A stretch of 12,106 bases of DNA from Pelotomaculum sp. UBA3103 (GTDB taxonomy: Bacteria; Bacillota; Desulfotomaculia; Desulfotomaculales; Pelotomaculaceae), in NCBI GenBank assembly GCA_002365855.1, contig DFAP01000001.1, positions 36,284-48,389 on the forward strand, written 5' to 3'. This document shows, one piece after another, positions 1 to 7,968 of this stretch. Under the pieces are notes generated by a model that did no database searches, was not told the origin of the DNA, and saw only the letters and a list, made by a program, of their open reading frames with translations. Numbering within the stretch: the first letter of the stretch is position 1; every line of letters starts with the position of its first letter. The translations under genes and the position numbers were made by a program.

Positions 1-37
1 TAAAAGTCAGGTGCTCTACCAACTGAGCTAATGGCCC
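1..37 (-). tRNA. tRNA-Lys(TTT), 5' half only, cut by window edge
   Basis: On the minus strand the sequence reads GGGCCAT (acceptor 5' strand, 37-31), T8-A9, a canonical 16-nt D arm (28-13), A26, the anticodon stem CCTGA (11-7), then C32, T33 and anticodon TTT at 4-2, with A37 at position 1. This is the usual bacterial lysine tRNA. The 3' half lies outside the window, so folding of the T arm and acceptor 3' strand cannot be checked. It lies downstream of purA on the same strand, about 113 bases away. Confidence 0.93.
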
Positions 38-64
38 GTCAAGCCTTACAATAAGATATATTAC

Positions 65-130
65 TATACCCGTAAACAGGAGTCAACCACCAAAAACCAT
101 CTTTGTTTATTTAACGGGTATATAAACAAA
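65..130 (-). other. Two overlapping inverted repeats between purA and tRNA-Lys
   Basis: TTTGTTTAT (102-110) pairs with ATAAACAAA (122-130), and TATACCCGT (65-73) pairs with ACGGGTATA (114-122). The second pair uses the loop of the first, so the arms cross as in an H-type pseudoknot. Neither stem is GC-rich enough, nor followed by a T run, to be a classic intrinsic terminator for purA. The role is unknown; it could be a weak terminator or a processing site ahead of the tRNA. Confidence 0.35.
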
Positions 131-150
131 CACAAATCAAACCTGCGAAA

Positions 151-1437
151 TTACCTGTACAACTCCGCCAGTAAAATTGTTTGAGAGCGCCTGCTGCCCA
201 CGCCAACCAGCGCAATGGGCGCACCTGATAGCTCGCTGAGACGCTCCAGGTATTTCCTGGCATTGGGCGGGAGATCTTCCAATTTTCTCGCGCTGGTAAT
301 ATCCTCGCGCCACCCCGGGAGCTCTTCATAAACCGGCTCGCACTCTCTTAAAACCTTGAGGCTGGCCGGAAACTCTTCCATTATTTCACCATGGTAATTA
401 TAGCCTGTGCAAATCATCAGCTTATCCAAGCCGCTTAAGACATCCAGTTTGGTGATCGCCAGGTAATCAAGGCTGTTGACCCTCACAGCATACCGGCCCA
501 CAACGCCGTCAAACCAGCCGCAGCGGCGCGGCCGGCCGGTTGTGGTCCCGACTTCCCCGCCTTGTTTCCGAATGTATTCACCGGTTTCATTAATAAGTTC
601 CGTAGGGAACGGGCCTTCCCCAACCCTGGTGGTGTAGGCCTTGGCAATACCGATCACCATGTCGATCTGGGTCGGGCCGATACCGGTGCCCAGGCACGCC
701 GCCCCAGCTGTAGGATGGGACGAAGTGACGTATGGATAGGTGCCGTGGTCAAGGTCCAGAAGGGTGCCCTGGGCGCCCTCAAAAAGCACATTTTTCCCCT
801 GCTTCACAGCATCATTAACCACTATCGACGTATCAAAAACGTACGGCTTCAAATCCGTAGCGTAACCTGTGTAATCTTCAAGCACTTGAGCATAGTCGAT
901 TGGTTCGGAATCGTAGACCTCGGTCAACAGCAGGTCTTTTCCTTCCAGGTTTCGTTCGAGCAAAGCAGCAAATTCTTTCTGATCCAGAAGGTCGACCACC
1001 CGTATGCCCATCCGGGCCGATTTATCAGTGTAAGCGGGACCTATACCCCGTCCGGTGGTGCCAATTTTTTTACTTCCCTTGCTGTCCTCTTCCATCAGGT
1101 CAAGTTTCTGATGGTAGGGAAAAATAACATGGGCCCGCTGACTTATTTTCAAGTTTGCAGTACCAACGCCCCTTTTTTCCAGGGAACGAATTTCGGTGAG
1201 AAGAGCCGCAGGGTCGATCACCACCCCGCTTCCGATAACACAAATCTTGTCGGGGTAAAGAATTCCTGAGGGGATCAGGTGAAGTTTATACTCCGTGTCG
1301 TCAACCACAACTGTGTGGCCGGCATTGTTACCTCCCATATAGCGGACCACCATGTCGGCCTTTTCCGCCAGGTAGTCGGTTACTTTGCCTTTTCCCTCAT
1401 CACCCCACTGGGCTCCTATTACAACGACTGTAGACAT
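151..1437 (-). CDS. purA: Adenylosuccinate synthetase
   Basis: This is a 428-residue cytoplasmic enzyme that makes adenylosuccinate from IMP, aspartate and GTP, the first committed step from IMP to AMP. The length is normal for the family. Visible signatures are the GTP-binding loop GDEGKGK (12-18) with catalytic Asp13, NNAGHT with His41, [11 protein letters not shown] (126-136), the IMP/active-site stretch beginning [12 protein letters not shown] (221 on), the arginine-rich aspartate-binding stretch [11 protein letters not shown] (298-308), the guanine-recognition KLD (330-332), and GVGSRR (412-417). The start is ATG with GGAGG 8 bases upstream (1446-1450). That ribosome-binding site touches the TAG stop of the upstream FAD-dehydrogenase gene, with only 12 bases between the coding regions, so the two are probably cotranscribed and translationally coupled. 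No separate promoter is visible. Confidence 0.98.
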   Translation of the reverse strand: MSTVVVIGAQWGDEGKGKVTDYLAEKADMVVRYMGGNNAGHTVVVDDTEYKLHLIPSGILYPDKICVIGSGVVIDPAALLTEIRSLEKRGVGTANLKISQRAHVIFPYHQKLDLMEEDSKGSKKIGTTGRGIGPAYTDKSARMGIRVVDLLDQKEFAALLERNLEGKDLLLTEVYDSEPIDYAQVLEDYTGYATDLKPYVFDTSIVVNDAVKQGKNVLFEGAQGTLLDLDHGTYPYVTSSHPTAGAACLGTGIGPTQIDMVIGIAKAYTTRVGEGPFPTELINETGEYIRKQGGEVGTTTGRPRRCGWFDGVVGRYAVRVNSLDYLAITKLDVLSGLDKLMICTGYNYHGEIMEEFPASLKVLRECEPVYEELPGWREDITSARKLEDLPPNARKYLERLSELSGAPIALVGVGSRRSQTILLAELYR

Positions 1438-1449
1438 CCGGATAACCTC

Positions 1450-2838
1450 CTAAATCCTATTTGCAATCTCCCGGGCCGCCACCACTCCTGAAACCGAGGC
1501 CTGCGCCAGGCCCCTGGTGACTCCTGCCCCATCCCCGGCCGCAAACAGGTTGTTAACCTGTGTCTCCAGGGAGTTTGACAGGGCCAAGCGGGAGGAATAA
1601 AACTTTACTTCAACGCCGTAAAGAAGAGTGTACCTGGAATAGACACCCGGCGCCAACTTGTCCAGAGCCTTCAGCATCTCCACAATACCCATCAGGTGGC
1701 GGTACGGCAGGACCAGGCTTAAATCTCCTGGCGTTGCCTCCCGCAGGGTGGGTATGGTCATGCACTTGGCCAGTCTTTCCCTGGTTGAGCGCCTGCCTGA
1801 AAAAAGGTCCCCCAGGCTCTGCACAATCACACCGCCTCCCAGCAGGTTGGCCAGGCTGGCGATATACCTGCCGTAAGCGATTGGTTCCTTAAAGGGTTCG
1901 GTGAATGTCTTGCTGACCAGCACGGCAAAGTTTGTGTTTTCGGTTTTATTATATGCATGGCTGTGTCCGTTAACCGTTATCAGCCCGTTATTATTTTCCA
2001 GAACAACCTCCCCGTTGGGATTCATGCAGAAAGTCCGCACGTTGTCGTTAAACGTCCGGGAAAAATAAATAATCTTAGCCTCGTATAAAATCCTGGTCAG
2101 GTGTTCCATAACCGCAGCGGGCAGCTCCACACGCACCCCGATATCCACCGGGTTTACCGCTGTTGGGAGATCCAGTCGCCGTGCCTCCTGGGTAAGCCAG
2201 TCCGCGCCCTCCCTGCCGGGCGCCAGCACCACGTACTTAGCATTTAATACCTGCCCGTCACGGGTCCTTATGCCCCTGACGGTCCCGTCTTTTACCAGGA
2301 TCTCCTCTACCTGGCAGGATGTCCGCACCTCTACCCCACAGGAAACCAGGTGCTTTTGCATTCCCTGAAGTACTTCCTTGCAGCGGCCGGTGCCCATGTG
2401 CCTGATCTGAACGGGAACCAACTTCAGCTCCGCCAGCACCGCGCGGCGCTGATAGTCCTGAATTTCTACGTCGTGCTCCAGCCCGAAAATTTGTTCTGGA
2501 GCGCCGAACTTGATATATATGCTGTCTATATATTTAATCAGGTCTGAAAGACTTTTTTCTCCGATATATTGATCCAGGCTTCCGCCTACCTTGGTAGACA
2601 GGGTGAGCTTCCCGTCACTGAATGCTCCGGCCCCGCCCCAACCGCACACGGTTGAACAGGGTGAACAATTGAGGCAAGCCCCCCCCTGCTCACGCGCCGC
2701 GCAGACACGTTTGTCTATATCCCGCCCTTTTTCAATAATCAATATTTTCAAGCCGGTCCTGGCCTTGGATAGCTCAAAAGCAGTTAATATTCCTGCAGGG
2801 CCTGAACCTACAATAATTACGTCATACTGCATACTCAC
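1450..2838 (-). CDS. NAD(P)/FAD-dependent dehydrogenase, COG2509-like
   Basis: The product is a 462-residue cytoplasmic flavoprotein. An N-terminal dinucleotide-binding fold starts with VGSGPAG (10-16) and an acidic strand end, IIEKG (34-38). The C-terminal FAD-contacting segment is FAAGDGAG (432-439). Between them is the run CGWGGAGAFSDGK (65-77) that marks this family of uncharacterised dehydrogenases. Just before it are cysteines 46, 55, 58, 61 and 65 (CxxCxxCxxxC), which could bind a metal or Fe-S cluster; this is inference. Electron donor and substrate are unknown. The start is GTG with GGAGGAGGG 7 bases upstream; an ATG two codons later is the alternative but is less well spaced. It is the first gene of a two-gene unit with purA and has its own promoter at 2999-3027. 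No link to purine metabolism is known. Confidence 0.88.
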   Translation of the reverse strand: MSMQYDVIIVGSGPAGILTAFELSKARTGLKILIIEKGRDIDKRVCAAREQGGACLNCSPCSTVCGWGGAGAFSDGKLTLSTKVGGSLDQYIGEKSLSDLIKYIDSIYIKFGAPEQIFGLEHDVEIQDYQRRAVLAELKLVPVQIRHMGTGRCKEVLQGMQKHLVSCGVEVRTSCQVEEILVKDGTVRGIRTRDGQVLNAKYVVLAPGREGADWLTQEARRLDLPTAVNPVDIGVRVELPAAVMEHLTRILYEAKIIYFSRTFNDNVRTFCMNPNGEVVLENNNGLITVNGHSHAYNKTENTNFAVLVSKTFTEPFKEPIAYGRYIASLANLLGGGVIVQSLGDLFSGRRSTRERLAKCMTIPTLREATPGDLSLVLPYRHLMGIVEMLKALDKLAPGVYSRYTLLYGVEVKFYSSRLALSNSLETQVNNLFAAGDGAGVTRGLAQASVSGVVAAREIANRI

Positions 2839-2998
2839 TAAAAGTCCCTCCTCCTATCCCCGGGTTATGCTTGAAAGTTCTTACGCCAACATAAAAATAA
2901 CCCAAACAACAAACCTATACCAGTTGCTATTTGAGCCGTTGGTCTCCACCGCACCGGGGATGTAGTTGTCAGGGTGTCCTATTGCGGGCAGCAAGGGT

Positions 2999-3027
2999 AT
3001 TTTAGCAAAATGATCAGTTATTGTCAA
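2999..3027 (-). promoter_or_regulatory. Sigma-A-type promoter for FAD dehydrogenase-purA
   Basis: On the minus strand there is a perfect -35 TTGACA (3027-3022), a 17-base spacer, then TAAAAT (3004-2999), five of six matches to the -10. TG sits one base before it, giving an extended -10. Transcription should begin near 2992, leaving a leader of about 150 bases before the GTG start. An array of phased AT-rich repeats lies directly upstream. Confidence 0.75.
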
Positions 3028-3033
3028 GCAAAC

Positions 3034-3078
3034 TTAAAGCATTTAAAGAATTTTTAAAGTATTTTAAAGGATTTTAAG
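3034..3078 (-). repeat. Five phased CTTTAA repeats upstream of promoter
   Basis: Plus-strand TTAAAG occurs at 3034, 3043, 3054 and 3064, and TTAAG at 3074, so spacings are 9, 11, 10 and 10 bases. On the minus strand these are CTTTAA-type copies that run up to the -35 box, whose CTTGACA continues the phase at 3028. They occupy about -42 to -86 relative to the inferred start. This is the region of an UP element, an activator array or intrinsically curved DNA. Confidence 0.6.
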
Positions 3079-3096
3079 TACAATATAAAAATATTT

Positions 3097-4434
3097 CTAG
3101 GTCTGAATGTCTCCGTGGTTTTTCATCAGAGGCACAAATTTGGTGTATTTGTCTAAAAATCCAAGTTCAATAAACCCTACCGGCCCGTTGCGGTGCTTGG
3201 ATATAATTATTTCCGCAATGCCTTTTTTTTCTGAATCCCTATTATAGTATTCATCACGGTAAATAAACATGATCAGGTCGGCATCCTGCTCTAAAGAACC
3301 AGATTCTCGCAGGTCCGACATGATCGGCCGTTTTTTATCCCTCTGCTCTACGGAGCGACTAAGCTGCGCCAGGGCCAGGACAGGTACATTCAGCTCCTTG
3401 GCCAACCCCTTTAAGGACCGGGATATTTCAGATATCTCCTGCTGGCGGTTCTCCGACCTGCGACTGCCCTGCATCAGCTGCAGGTAGTCTATTACAATCA
3501 GGCCCAATCCTGTTTCAGCTTTGAGTTGCCTGACCTTGGCCCGGATATGACGCACTGTGATGCCAGGAGTATCATCTATATAGAGCGGCGCTTTAGCCAG
3601 CTTTCCCTTTGCCTCATGTAGTTTTTGCCAGTCTTCTTCGTCCAGTTCACCAGTGCGGATATGCTGGTGATCCACCTTGGCCTCCGAAGAGAGAATCCTC
3701 TGAACCAGCTGTTCCTTTGACATTTCCATGCTAAAAATAGCTACTGGAATATCGTGCTTCAGAGAAGCGCTGTATCCTATGGTGACACCTAAGGCGGTTT
3801 TGCCCATGCCGGGGCGGCCGGCCAGGATGATCAGATCACTTGGCTGCAGTCCGCAACAGATCCGGTCCAGGTCACCAAACGAGGTTGGGACCCCGGTCAC
3901 ATTGCCCCGGTTATTATAAAGAAACTCCAGGTTGGCGAAAGTGTCCAGAAGGATATCCTTGACGGCATAAAACGCTTTGGCGGCGCTTCTGCCCCCTAGT
4001 TCCGTAATCATGCGCTCGGCTTCGGCAATCAGCTTCTCTGGTTCTTCACCTTCTTCAAATCCCATGCCGGCGATCCGGGTTGACAGGTGAATCAGGGTGC
4101 GCAGCAGCGACTTTTCTTCAACGATGCGCACGTAGTAATCAATACTAGCGGCTGTGGGAACCATTTCTGCCAGCGATGCCAGGTAGGATACTCCGCCTGC
4201 CCGATCCAGCGCTCCTTGCTGTCTCAGGTTTTCGCTTACCGTGATCAGATCTACAGGATTCCCGCTCTCATTTAAATCGAGCATGGCCTCATAAATTTTT
4301 TTATGGCTTTCCCTGTAGAAGTCCTCCGGGCGGAGAACCTTCATAGCCCTGTAGATAGCCTCCCGGTCCAGAAGAACGGCGCCCAGTACTGACTGCTCGG
4401 CGTCTATGTTTTGCGGGGGAATTCGATCCAACAA
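3097..4434 (-). CDS. dnaB: Replicative DNA helicase DnaB
   Basis: This is the hexameric 5'-3' helicase that unwinds DNA at the replication fork (called DnaC in Bacillus). Numbering here counts from a GTG at 4443. The N-terminal domain carries RIPPQNIDAEQSVLG (7-21). The RecA-like domain has Walker A GRPGMGKT (209-216), the catalytic-Glu motif FSMEM (237-241), Walker B IVIDY (316-320), the motif ALAQLSRSVEQR (357-368) and the arginine-finger region KHRNGPVG (416-423). The length is normal, with no intein. The GTG at 4443 overlaps the ribosome-binding site AAAGGTGAT itself (4447-4439) and cannot use it, so the TTG at 4434-4432 (8 bases from AAAGG, 445 residues) is preferred; a TTG at 4431 is also possible. 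It is last in the rplI-lonC-dnaB run, 72 bases after lonC. Confidence 0.97.
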   Translation of the reverse strand: MLDRIPPQNIDAEQSVLGAVLLDREAIYRAMKVLRPEDFYRESHKKIYEAMLDLNESGNPVDLITVSENLRQQGALDRAGGVSYLASLAEMVPTAASIDYYVRIVEEKSLLRTLIHLSTRIAGMGFEEGEEPEKLIAEAERMITELGGRSAAKAFYAVKDILLDTFANLEFLYNNRGNVTGVPTSFGDLDRICCGLQPSDLIILAGRPGMGKTALGVTIGYSASLKHDIPVAIFSMEMSKEQLVQRILSSEAKVDHQHIRTGELDEEDWQKLHEAKGKLAKAPLYIDDTPGITVRHIRAKVRQLKAETGLGLIVIDYLQLMQGSRRSENRQQEISEISRSLKGLAKELNVPVLALAQLSRSVEQRDKKRPIMSDLRESGSLEQDADLIMFIYRDEYYNRDSEKKGIAEIIISKHRNGPVGFIELGFLDKYTKFVPLMKNHGDIQT

Positions 4435-4506
4435 AGAAATCACCTTTTACTTTTGCTTTAACAGTATTCATACCAAGATCTTAGCGCAAACGTGAAATTT
4501 TTTTTA

Positions 4507-6447
4507 TTAGCTGACTAATTCGTCAACCTCCGCAGATGGGAATACCCGTCTGATAATATCTTCCACAGAGCTAACCGGGATCACCTTGATTCCCTTAATA
4601 TCCACCGGAATATCTTTTTCGTTTTCCGTCGGGAGCAGCACGGTCTTGATACCGGCCTGCCTGGCGCCGTAAATCTTTTCAAATACGCCGCCCACCGCGC
4701 GCACCTTGCCCTGTATAGAGATCTCGCCTGTAACGGCAACATCCTGAATAATGGGGCGACCCTGGATGGCGCTTAAAATAGCCAGCAGGATGGCTACACC
4801 CGCCGACGGTCCGTCGATCCTGCCTCCACCCACCACGTTGACGTGAAGGTCGTAGTTGGAGAGGTCCTCGCCGGTCAGCTTACGAATTACTGAGGCGGCA
4901 TTGAACACGGAATCTTTGGCCATGCTTCCTGCGGTGTCATTAAAGCGGATCGTCCCCTGTCCCTGGTTCCGGGCTGGAAACACGACAGCTTCGATCTCCA
5001 AAACCGACCCCAAAAAGCCCTGAACACCCAACCCGAATATTTTTCCTATTTCTCTCTGGGAGTCGGCCTTCCGGCTCACACACGGGCTGAGCCTGCTGAC
5101 CAGCGCAACTTCCCTTACGTCTTCGGGCCTGATAACGGGTTGATCTTCATCTGTCTTGCAGCTGTAACAGGTCATCCCGAAGGCGTCTGCCAGAATATTG
5201 ATAGCTTTTCGCCCTTCAATGGTATATTCACTGATCAAATCAGGCACAGCCACATCCATTTCCACATTCAGCTTGTTGGCCGCCTGCCTTAAAATTTCCC
5301 GTATGTCCCTCGGCGTCAGCGGCTCGAAAAAAATCTCGGCACACCGTGACCTGATCGCGGGGTTGATTTCCTCCGGATCCCTTGTCGTAGCCCCAATCAA
5401 AATGAAGTCAGCCGGAGCGCCTTCTTCAAATATCTTCTTGATATACTGGGGCACATTAGGCTCATGGGGGTCATAATATGATGAATCAAAGAAGACCCTC
5501 TTGTCCTCCAGCACCTTGAGCAATTTGCTCTGCAAAACCGTGTCCATTTCACCAATCTCGTCAATAAAGAGAACTCCTCCGTGAGCATCTGTAACCAGCC
5601 CCAGCTTCGGTTCAGGTATGCCGGTCTCGGCCAGCTCCCTTCTGGCCCCCTGGTAAATGGGATCGTGCACCGACCCCAAAAGCGGGTTTGTCACTTCCCT
5701 CGGATCCCACCTCAGGGTGGCGCCGTTCACCTCCACAAAGGCCGCCTCCTTGGAAAATGGAGTGCCCCTGGAGCCTTTTGCAGCCTCCAAGGCCAGTCGG
5801 GCAGCGGTGGTCTTGCCTACACCAGGCGGTCCGTACAAGATAATGTGCTGCGGGTAAGGAGATGCCAGCTTGGCCAACAGGGCTTTGACCGCCCGTTCCT
5901 GTCCGATAATTTCCTCAAACGTGGACGGGCGCAAAAACTCCATGGCAGAAGCTGAGAGTTTCTTCAGTTCCATCTTCTCCAGTATGGCAAGCTTTTTCAG
6001 GGTCTGGGCATTTTCCGGACCAGTGTTTTCTTTGAGCACCTGCATCTTAATTTCTTTGACATATTCCTCATGCCGCTGCTGTAATTTTTCACTGATCTTT
6101 TTTTCCAGGTTGTCTTCAACCGTACGGCGTGCTATATTATCCGCTATCTCTTCTTCGATTTCCTCCAGAATTCCTGGAATTTCTTCCGGGGTAGGCAGGG
6201 TTTCATACGTAGGATCCTCGAAAACAAGCTTCTGGAGGGCCAGTACCCTTTCCTCCAATTTTTCGGACCGCATAAACTGCAGCGCTTCCAGTTTTCCCGC
6301 CCGCAACACCAGCTTGTCGGAACCATAGAGGTTCGCCAAAAGCCCATAGAGCGCGGTAACCTGGCGCATCAGCTGATCATGGCCTTTCGATTTACCGGAG
6401 GGATCGTTTCTAGCCACTCCAATAAATTTTTCGAGGAATAACTTCAT
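4507..6447 (-). CDS. lonC: ATP-dependent Lon-family protease LonC
   Basis: This is a 646-residue cytosolic AAA+ protease. In place of the classical Lon substrate-recognition domain there is a charged, coiled-coil-rich N-terminal region (about 1-170). The AAA+ domain begins near IIGQERA (180-186) and has Walker A GPPGVGKT (206-213), Walker B LFIDE (293-297) and arginines in NPAIRSR (362-368). The C-terminal protease domain carries Ser548 in DGPSAG and Lys591 in GGVFEK. The 43-residue distance matches the Ser679/Lys722 dyad of E. coli Lon, so it should be active. The architecture fits the spore-former-specific LonC group rather than LonA or LonB. It has CxxC at 427-430. The start is ATG with AAAGGAG 6 bases upstream. 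It lies between rplI and dnaB with short gaps (48 and 72 bases), so it is probably cotranscribed. Its substrates are unknown. Confidence 0.93.
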   Translation of the reverse strand: MKLFLEKFIGVARNDPSGKSKGHDQLMRQVTALYGLLANLYGSDKLVLRAGKLEALQFMRSEKLEERVLALQKLVFEDPTYETLPTPEEIPGILEEIEEEIADNIARRTVEDNLEKKISEKLQQRHEEYVKEIKMQVLKENTGPENAQTLKKLAILEKMELKKLSASAMEFLRPSTFEEIIGQERAVKALLAKLASPYPQHIILYGPPGVGKTTAARLALEAAKGSRGTPFSKEAAFVEVNGATLRWDPREVTNPLLGSVHDPIYQGARRELAETGIPEPKLGLVTDAHGGVLFIDEIGEMDTVLQSKLLKVLEDKRVFFDSSYYDPHEPNVPQYIKKIFEEGAPADFILIGATTRDPEEINPAIRSRCAEIFFEPLTPRDIREILRQAANKLNVEMDVAVPDLISEYTIEGRKAINILADAFGMTCYSCKTDEDQPVIRPEDVREVALVSRLSPCVSRKADSQREIGKIFGLGVQGFLGSVLEIEAVVFPARNQGQGTIRFNDTAGSMAKDSVFNAASVIRKLTGEDLSNYDLHVNVVGGGRIDGPSAGVAILLAILSAIQGRPIIQDVAVTGEISIQGKVRAVGGVFEKIYGARQAGIKTVLLPTENEKDIPVDIKGIKVIPVSSVEDIIRRVFPSAEVDELVS

Positions 6448-6495
6448 CTTGAGCTCCTTTCTAACATGCGCCTTTAGTAAATTGCGCCCGCGTTT

Positions 6496-6942
6496 TTATT
6501 CCCCCACCACTTCTACCCTTATTTCCGCCTGGACAGTAGTATGCAGCTTGGCGGTGATGGAGTAAATCCCGAGCTGTTTAATCGGTTCCTTGACGATCAA
6601 TTTCTTTTTGTCTAAAGTAATTTTATGCTGTGCTTCCATGGCTTCGGCCACATCCTTGTTGTTTATGGATCCGAAAAGCCTTCCACCTTCGCCGGTTTTT
6701 GCTTTTAACTGAACTGTCAGGTTTTCCAGCCGTGCTGCCAGTTCCCTGGCCACCTGCTCCAGCTTTTGATCCTTTGAGGCCTGTACCCGCTGGCGCTCGG
6801 CCAACTCCTTGATCTTGGCCTCGGAAGCCACGCTTGCCAGGCCGCGCGGAATGAGGTAATTTCTAGCGTAACCTTCCGCCACGTTCAGGACATCTCCGCA
6901 CCTGCCCTGACCTGGTACATCTTTTATCAATATCACCTTCAT
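6496..6942 (-). CDS. rplI: 50S ribosomal protein L9 (bL9)
   Basis: This is a 148-residue 23S-rRNA-binding protein of the large subunit. The N-terminal domain starts MKVILIKDVPGQGRCGDV and continues through VAEGYARNYLIPRGLA (21-36), the family signature. A long connecting helix rich in charged residues and glutamine (about 41-75) leads to the C-terminal domain (about 76-148), with GGRLFGSI (86-93) and IKQLGIYSI (121-129). The length is standard. The start is ATG with AGGAGGAG 5 bases upstream. It follows the DUF2232 gene by 59 bases and precedes lonC by 48. In many Firmicutes gdpP lies directly upstream; here it is absent. Confidence 0.98.
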   Translation of the reverse strand: MKVILIKDVPGQGRCGDVLNVAEGYARNYLIPRGLASVASEAKIKELAERQRVQASKDQKLEQVARELAARLENLTVQLKAKTGEGGRLFGSINNKDVAEAMEAQHKITLDKKKLIVKEPIKQLGIYSITAKLHTTVQAEIRVEVVGE

Positions 6943-7001
6943 AATAACTCCTCCTTCAAACCTTGCCCCGGCCAGGACCTGTCAGGCCCTCCCGGAAATC
7001 A

Positions 7002-7964
7002 CTATTTCAAAACAGGAAGCCGCCTCAAGTTGATCAAGGGATCAAGCACCCCCAGCAACAGTACGAAGGCAATGCTGAAGGGAAGGTTTAACGCGGCCAG
7101 GACTATAAAAATTATTTTTAACGGCAGGGTCAGCTTTATTTTTCGGAAAAAGAAAACGGTCACGGCAATACCCAAAACCATATAAGCATGGAATAAAACA
7201 AACAGGATGTTTTTACCTGCTTTTGCCGCAGCCGCCAGAGCAAAATTATCGCCCGCCAAAGTCAGCGCCAACCCGGCAATCAATGCCCACACGCTGTACC
7301 AGGGGAAGTATATCCCGGTAAAAGCTGGCGCCGGGGGCGCCTGGTAGTTCAGGCGGCGCAGGATGGATATGGACAGAAAATATGTTATAGCCGCAGCGGC
7401 GGCTGATGATACAATGTGCTGTCCCGGTATGAGCATTTCAAAAATATTAATTACATTTGCAGTAAAATTTTCCTGCCATTCCGGAGGCATCTCGCTGAAT
7501 GTGCCTGCGTCCCTGTTGGCCATTATAGCTTGTTCAACTACCTGCCGGCCTTCCTCCCCAAGCAAAAAGAGGTTTTGGCCGGTCAGAATAAATATAGCCC
7601 CAACGGTCAGGAGAGCCAGCGCGGCTGAGCCAAGAAGACCTACCGCCAGGGTTCTGCCTGATGATACCCGGTTTTTAAAAAGCAGGCCCAACAAAATCCC
7701 CAGCAGACCGAAGCGGGCAACTAAAACAAACACATCCGCAGGATTCGGCGCCAGTGCAAACATAAGCAACCCCGCAGCTGCCAAACCCAGTATACTATAA
7801 CGGGTATCAAGCCTCAACACTAGAAATATTACCGGTACAGGAAGAAACACCTCGGCAATAAAATAAAGTGACGGAATGTAAATACCGACCAGGCCTGCAG
7901 CGGCCATCAGCGCGGTAAAAAAAGCCCACTCCGCCGGGATTGCGTTTTTCAAGTTGGCTGTCAA
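7002..7964 (-). CDS. DUF2232 (YybS-like) membrane protein
   Basis: This is a hydrophobic protein of 320 residues with roughly eight predicted membrane spans, judged by eye. There are several in the first 130 residues, then a soluble segment rich in charged residues (around EEGRQVVEQAIMANRD), then more spans up to the C-terminal LINLRRLPVLK. It resembles the YybS/DUF2232 family, which has an ECF-transporter S-component-like look but no firmly known substrate. An open frame extends to a TTG at 7985 inside the upstream gene. The TTG at 7964 is better: GAGGTGAT lies 7 bases upstream and the start falls 4 bases after the stop of the MazG-like gene. This implies coupled translation with that gene. 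Its place beside rplI and dnaB is conserved in Firmicutes. Confidence 0.85.
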   Translation of the reverse strand: MTANLKNAIPAEWAFFTALMAAAGLVGIYIPSLYFIAEVFLPVPVIFLVLRLDTRYSILGLAAAGLLMFALAPNPADVFVLVARFGLLGILLGLLFKNRVSSGRTLAVGLLGSAALALLTVGAIFILTGQNLFLLGEEGRQVVEQAIMANRDAGTFSEMPPEWQENFTANVINIFEMLIPGQHIVSSAAAAAITYFLSISILRRLNYQAPPAPAFTGIYFPWYSVWALIAGLALTLAGDNFALAAAAKAGKNILFVLFHAYMVLGIAVTVFFFRKIKLTLPLKIIFIVLAALNLPFSIAFVLLLGVLDPLINLRRLPVLK

Positions 7965-7968
7965 TCCA

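Noticed and set aside
562..1269. A 235-codon open frame on the plus strand
   Set aside because: It is antisense to purA, whose protein has every family motif; the plus-strand translation resembles nothing and lacks a ribosome-binding site.
2839..2992. A riboswitch or T-box in the leader of the FAD gene
   Set aside because: No T-box sequence, purine riboswitch core, or terminator/antiterminator pair could be recognised; the known effect of purines on purA does not show here.
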